DNA of 64,000 nt from Phialocephala subalpina (lineage: Eukaryota; Ascomycota; Leotiomycetes; Helotiales; Mollisiaceae). The stretch is taken from assembly GCA_900073065.1 (NCBI GenBank), contig FJOG01000017.1, forward strand, positions 864,149 to 928,148. Reading direction: 5' to 3'. The notes beneath the pieces were generated by a model. The model had not been told where the DNA came from, searched no databases, and saw only the letters and a list, made by a program, of their open reading frames with translations. A program made the position numbers and the translations under genes. Position 1 is the first letter of the stretch. Every line of letters starts with the position of its first letter. Below are positions 59,814-64,000 of the stretch, one piece after another.

Positions 59814-62800
59814 TCAAAGCTCAAAACCCTCCTCATTCTCCCAATCACACAACCACCTACTCTCAACCTTCCTCCCCTCCAACCCCTCGACCTTCACCTT
59901 CACCTCTTCCCCAGGAACCAAATCAATAAAATTATCACCCCATTTAGCATCCTCGCCTCCTTCGTTCATCGGAACACTCAACATAATGCCCTTAATCGGC
60001 GATTCAGCACTGAGTACCACTTCTTTGCCTCCATCCAACACCTTGGCGTGGACATTCGGCTTCTTGTTGAAATGGACGAATTTGAGAGGTTCGGGCCAGT
60101 CGACCCAGCGGGCTAGACGTTCGCCGGAGGGGGTGTCGAGGTATGCTACTATGACGATTTTTTCAGCGAGGGGTCCTAGCTCTACCTCCAACAACTCAGT
60201 CGTTTGATTCCCCTCCAACTTCACCTTCCTCTCATCCTCCTTCAACTCCACTTTCTTCCCACTCTCAATATCGAACGCTGAAAGCTTGAGAATCGCATCG
60301 AGAGATTTGACGTAGCCGTTAACGGCCCAAATTGCAAGTTTGCGCTTCAGGTTCGGATACATAGTAACCATGTATGGGATTGCGGAGGTCGTGAGTCGTT
60401 CCATGCCAACTACTACTTTTGCCAACGCGCGTTTGGTGATGTAGAATGAGGCTTTGAGGTTCCAATCTACGTCTACTAGGGCCCAGGAGGTACCGGGCCA
60501 GATGTCATTCTGGATGTTGGTTAGCTTCGTGCATTTCTCTCGTCGCTTCTCAGACATCAAAGTAGCGAATGGTATGAAAGGATTCGGCGAGACGTACCAA
60601 CTGCCATACGAGGATCCCAGAGCAGATCTCCTCCCCTGGACCACGGAACTCTCGTCGCCAGTGGTTGTAGGCGTATTTCATCGCCTCGGCCTGCAGGAAC
60701 TGGCTACAGTAGACGAAGTCTTTCAAAGGATTGAATCGAAAGCGGAAATTTTCGCCGGAGTACATGCCACTGCCATTCAGTCAGCTCCAATCTCCATCCC
60801 TTTTCCGACCTCCAAACTGAGGGTCCCGTATAGGGAAGAAGTGGGAGAATACTTACTATCGTCGCTGATGCCCAGGTCCTTTGTCATGAGCATCAAAGGT
60901 CAGAGATTGCCAATGACGTTCAGAGGGCTTAGTAATAGCTTTATGGAGGGCGCGGAGAGAAGGAGCGGATTCGAAGCCAAATTCGGAGATGAATCTGGAA
61001 GTGTATGCTTTGTAGTCTTGGAAAGGGGACATTTTGCCATGCCAGACTGCGTTAGTGTCAGCCTTTGGGATCTTCAATATCTTTCCTTCTCCCCCAATTT
61101 CTCTTCTGTTCCAGCGACTTCGAAACTAGAATGAGAGCGAAGCGAGAACCGAGCAGGGAAAGGAGGGAGATGAAGAGCGGTAACCTACCATCCCAGATAT
61201 GAGTATCTCCTACCGTCACATCATTACTCGTCTTCCCACCATACGGACTACTCCTCCAGTATGGCACATCCCCCGCCAACCTCTCACACACATCCGGCAG
61301 CAACCTCTCATAAATCTTCCTCGCCGGAAAATTCGTCTTATCCCACGGTCCCTCTTGATCTTTCGGATCATATTCCCACCCCCACCGCTCCGCTAACATA
61401 TAATCCTCATTATTCCCCGCCCAAATCGCCAGACTAGCATGGTGACCCACCCTCTTCACCTGCTGTTCCGCCTCCTCTTTCACCAGTTCACAAAAATCAT
61501 CACTAGCAGGATAATCTCCACAAGCGAATAGAAAATCTTGCCAGACTAGGATCCCGAGTTCGTCGCAGGATTGGTAGAAGTGGTCACTTTCGACGATTCC
61601 GCCGCCCCAGACGCGGATCATGGCTTGGTTGCCGGATTTTGCCAAAGAGAGCCATTGGTGGTAGCGGGTGGGTGTCACTGTGGGGAAGTTAGTTTGATGG
61701 TCTCTGGGGAGGGGTAGGGGTGAAAGAGATGAGATGCTGTTTCGAAGTCCCAACGCAGTGAGATCGAAGAGAGGAGACAAGGAAAGGGATTACTTGCTGC
61801 GAGGGAGCATGAAATCCCCAGGAATCCAGCATGAACCTCCGCAAAATATACGGGTGTTGTTGATCTCAAACGTGAAGGATGTTCCTGGAGCGTTTTTAAG
61901 CGAATGTTGAAGCAATCTCAGCCTCCTGAATCCAATTGTCTTGCTCTCGGTATGAGAACCTGGGATACTGGCGCTGACAGTGTAAAGGGGTTGAGCACCA
62001 TAACTAAATGGCCACCAAAGCTCTGGCTTTTCCACTTTCAGATCCTTCTTGAACTCCCCGTTCTCATCAACGTCAACCTGCTGTTGGAGAACACTCTTTC
62101 CTTCAGAATTCTTGATCTCCACCACTACCGCCCCCTCCTTTCTCCCTTCCACTTTTCCAGTAACTTTGACAACCACGCTCGCCAAGTCTTCAGAAACCTC
62201 CTGCCTAACCAAAAACTCCTCAATCCTCTCTTTAAAGACCTCAACCCAAACCTCTTTCCAAGGCCCAGAAGTGTTTACAGCAGGCCCCCAATCCCAACCC
62301 CAGTGATATTGTGCTTTTCTGACAAAGAGACGTTCGGGACCGCCGAAATGGACGTCTGTTCCGTTTCCCTTATAACCAATCCTCTTCATCTCCTTCTTGG
62401 CATATTCTGGTGCGTTCTTGAATCTCAATTCAAGCTCATTCTCACCCTTTCCAAGCAAAGAAGTAACATCCACCCGATGACTCAAATGCATATCCCTACT
62501 CTCCAGCACCTTCTCCCCATTAAAATAAACATCAACAATCGTGTCCAATCCATCAAAAACCAAAACAACCCTCTCTTTTCCACACCCACTCAATTCCGGC
62601 AATTTAGGGAGGATAGTCTTGTAAGTCCAATCCGCATCATTGACCCAGAGACAATCAAGTTCATTGGTGTCAATGTATGGATCTGGGATGAGACCATGGT
62701 GTAGGAGATCGATGTGTGCTACGGTTGGGAATTGGGCGACTGGGAGGAAGGAGGAGGCTGTTGAGTTGTTGAGGGTGGTGGATTGTTTGAAGGTCCAGTT

Positions 62801-62830
62801 TTTGGTGATGGGGATGCGTTGGAGTGGCAT
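59814..62830 (-). CDS. Beta-mannosidase, GH2 (intracellular MndB type)
   Basis: Exons (minus) 62830-61798, 61677-61189, 61046-60857, 60769-60598 and 60509-59814 give 859 aa, matching the family length. It removes terminal beta-1,4-linked mannose from manno-oligosaccharides. Order of features: N-terminal jelly-roll starting IPITKNWTFKQ with a DCLWVNDADWTYKT block; HWGWDWGPAVNTSGPWKEVW; the TIM-barrel entry FEINNTRIFCGGSCWIPGDF; MIRVWGGGIVESD; acid/base Glu about 435 in WAGNNED; nucleophile Glu about 529 in FISEFGFES; ILVWQLNDIWPGTSW; and a C-terminal Ig-like domain ending WLCDWENEEGFEL. No signal peptide follows the chosen ATG, so an intracellular enzyme is likely; the frame stays open upstream, but without another ATG close by. 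Intron 1 appears to use a GC donor (A|GCAAGT). Confidence 0.93.
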
Positions 62831-63712
62831 GATGCCGTGCTCCAAGCTTTGTTTTGGAGCTAGGAAAAGAAAGATTGGTGAGAAGAATGAATGGAAACAA
62901 GAAGAGGAAGCAAAAATAAGGTCAAGCAATCATTTTATGATATTCTTCCTCTTTCCCCTCCTCAAGATCTCGATCCATAGCTGCATACTTGGCGGGGTAC
63001 AACGTTCCCTCCGACACTCGGGCGGGGTCGAAGACCGTCAGACATCCCACTTTAGGCGTGGGGGCGTCTCTTGGTACCTTTTTTTGTGGCCCTCAAGGTT
63101 CGAACAATTGGACGTCTTTTGAGATTCATGTAAGTTCGGTGGAAACACGAGGCTGATGTTGCGGTATGGTGGGTTTGGAGATGGCGTTTTGCTGTTCTGG
63201 GTGCGGAAGTATTGCTTCCGCGATGGATTGGGACGGATAGACGTACCGAACCGATGAGAGACGAGGTTCGAGAAGCGGCTTTTGACACCTAGAAGTGAAG
63301 CTTTCAATAGCCGTGCATGAAGTGGGCGAAATTTGAGAAGTGGTGTAGAGTTTCGATGGCGTTAAAGTACCAGCATCCACATCACGACAAACAGGAAGTA
63401 AGGGTCTTCTGTTGCAATGCTTCATTGTGAGCTCAGATATCCTAAATAGTCTCGGACATCGGGACGATGTGCAGTAAACCCAGTCAAGACGAGAATCATT
63501 CACTCGCCATGTTTCAGAAGCTGCCATCTGACTTTTCATTGTCCGAAATAGGCTCGGACATTGAAGCGATGTGCAACAAAGTCTCCATCGAAGTCACTGA
63601 CGACATTGGACTTGGAACAAACATTCTCATTATGGTATCTCTAATATAATCATCACTCTTAACCTCAAATACGCTAAAAAACACCCAAATAGGAACCGGA
63701 ACCAGTCCAGTT
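62831..63712. other. Intergenic region
   Basis: This holds the promoter side of the mannosidase gene and the 3' flank of the ferric-reductase-like gene. It contains a diverged 31-bp direct repeat (63448-63580). Frames of 76-160 codons are shadows without domains. Confidence 0.45.
63448..63580. repeat. Diverged 31-bp direct repeat
   Basis: The copy at 63448-63478 (agtctcggacatcgggacga, then tgtgcagtaaa) and the copy at 63550-63580 (aggctcggacattgaagcga, then tgtgcaacaaa) match at 24 of 31 positions. Six of the seven differences are transitions, as RIP would produce. Both are preceded by ttcattgt. Their function is unknown. Confidence 0.6.
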
Positions 63713-64000
63713 CTACCACCCAAAACACTCAGCATGCAAATACACCCCCTGAGCACCACTCCCCTTATGCACCCCCCTCTCATCACTACACCTCACCACA
63801 CTCCTCCTAACATCACTGCTCAGTCCTAGTGGTCCACAAACAGTAACCCCCGTCTCTCCCTCCGCACTCTCCAACCTCTCCCACAACAATTCATAAACAT
63901 CCGGCCGTCCACTATAAAATCTGGCACACGGCAGAACTCTCGATTCCACACCGCCATTGCCCGATTTCAAACTGGATGAAGAACCCGAACTCCTGGATTC
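63713..64000 (-). CDS. Ferric-chelate reductase-like protein, C-terminal part (runs off window)
   Basis: The minus-strand frame is open from the window edge (64000) to a TAG at 63713, giving the last 95 residues. It shows a low-complexity Ser-rich stretch (SSGSSSSLKSGNGG) and then the C-terminal end of an NAD(P)H-binding reductase domain: FYSGRPDVYELLWERL, TGVTVCGPLGLSSDVRRSVV with the Cys-Gly-Pro motif that contacts NAD(P)H, and the terminal YLHAECFGW typical of FRE-type metalloreductases. The membrane haem domain and FAD site lie beyond the window. Such enzymes reduce Fe(III) or Cu(II) at the plasma membrane before uptake. The start cannot be given. Confidence 0.82.
   Translation of the reverse strand, partial: ESRSSGSSSSLKSGNGGVESRVLPCARFYSGRPDVYELLWERLESAEGETGVTVCGPLGLSSDVRRSVVRCSDERGVHKGSGAQGVYLHAECFGW

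Overview
The window looks like nuclear DNA of a filamentous ascomycete (Pezizomycotina). Genes are separated by 0.5-8 kb, most are split by short introns (about 45-225 nt, with CTAAC/CTGAC-like branch sites), and the gene set is typically filamentous-fungal: Pex20, LysM modules, a GPI-anchored CRH-type GH16 enzyme and a Kha1-type antiporter. Two blocks of extreme A+T richness and many transition-type differences between repeat copies suggest repeat-induced point mutation (RIP). No rRNA, tRNA, CRISPR array or intact transposon was recognised. The genus cannot be fixed from the sequence; a leotiomycete is a guess.

Layout: a zipper-poor bZIP factor (1.2-2.1 kb) and a CIA30-domain protein (3.7-4.5 kb) are followed by an 8 kb gene-poor stretch with a 187-bp hairpin and a nest of degenerate inverted and direct repeats. 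Next come a Kha1-type K+/H+ antiporter (12.4-15.5 kb), a degenerate AATGTC-type minisatellite (15.75-16.73 kb), a secreted GPI-type sorbosone-dehydrogenase-like beta-propeller (minus), a large Ser-rich disordered protein (minus, 20.4-24.1 kb) and a 6 kb gene desert.

From 30 kb: a secreted 225-aa protein, a 2-oxoglutarate/Fe(II) oxygenase, a Cys-containing small secreted protein, a triplicated degenerate repeat, an unknown 424-aa protein immediately downstream of PEX20 (both minus), then SEC13 divergent from PEX20. After a 2 kb gap come an F-box-like protein (minus) and a DHA1-type MFS transporter (plus).

The 50-59 kb part is the most unusual: a multi-module LysM gene (minus) broken by an in-frame stop, a frameshift and loss of its 5' end at an A+T block; a pseudokinase gene enclosed between two A+T blocks; an intact CRH glucan/chitin transglycosylase; and, 3 kb away, a small relic of a second CRH copy. 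The window ends with an intracellular-type GH2 beta-mannosidase and the C-terminus of a ferric-reductase-type oxidoreductase that runs off the right edge.

The genes do not form an obvious biosynthetic cluster. The common thread, as inference, is cell wall and secretion (LysM, CRH, mannosidase, Sec13, two secreted proteins) plus membrane transport, next to RIP-affected DNA. Exon boundaries were set by hand from reading-frame continuity and splice consensus; none has transcript support.
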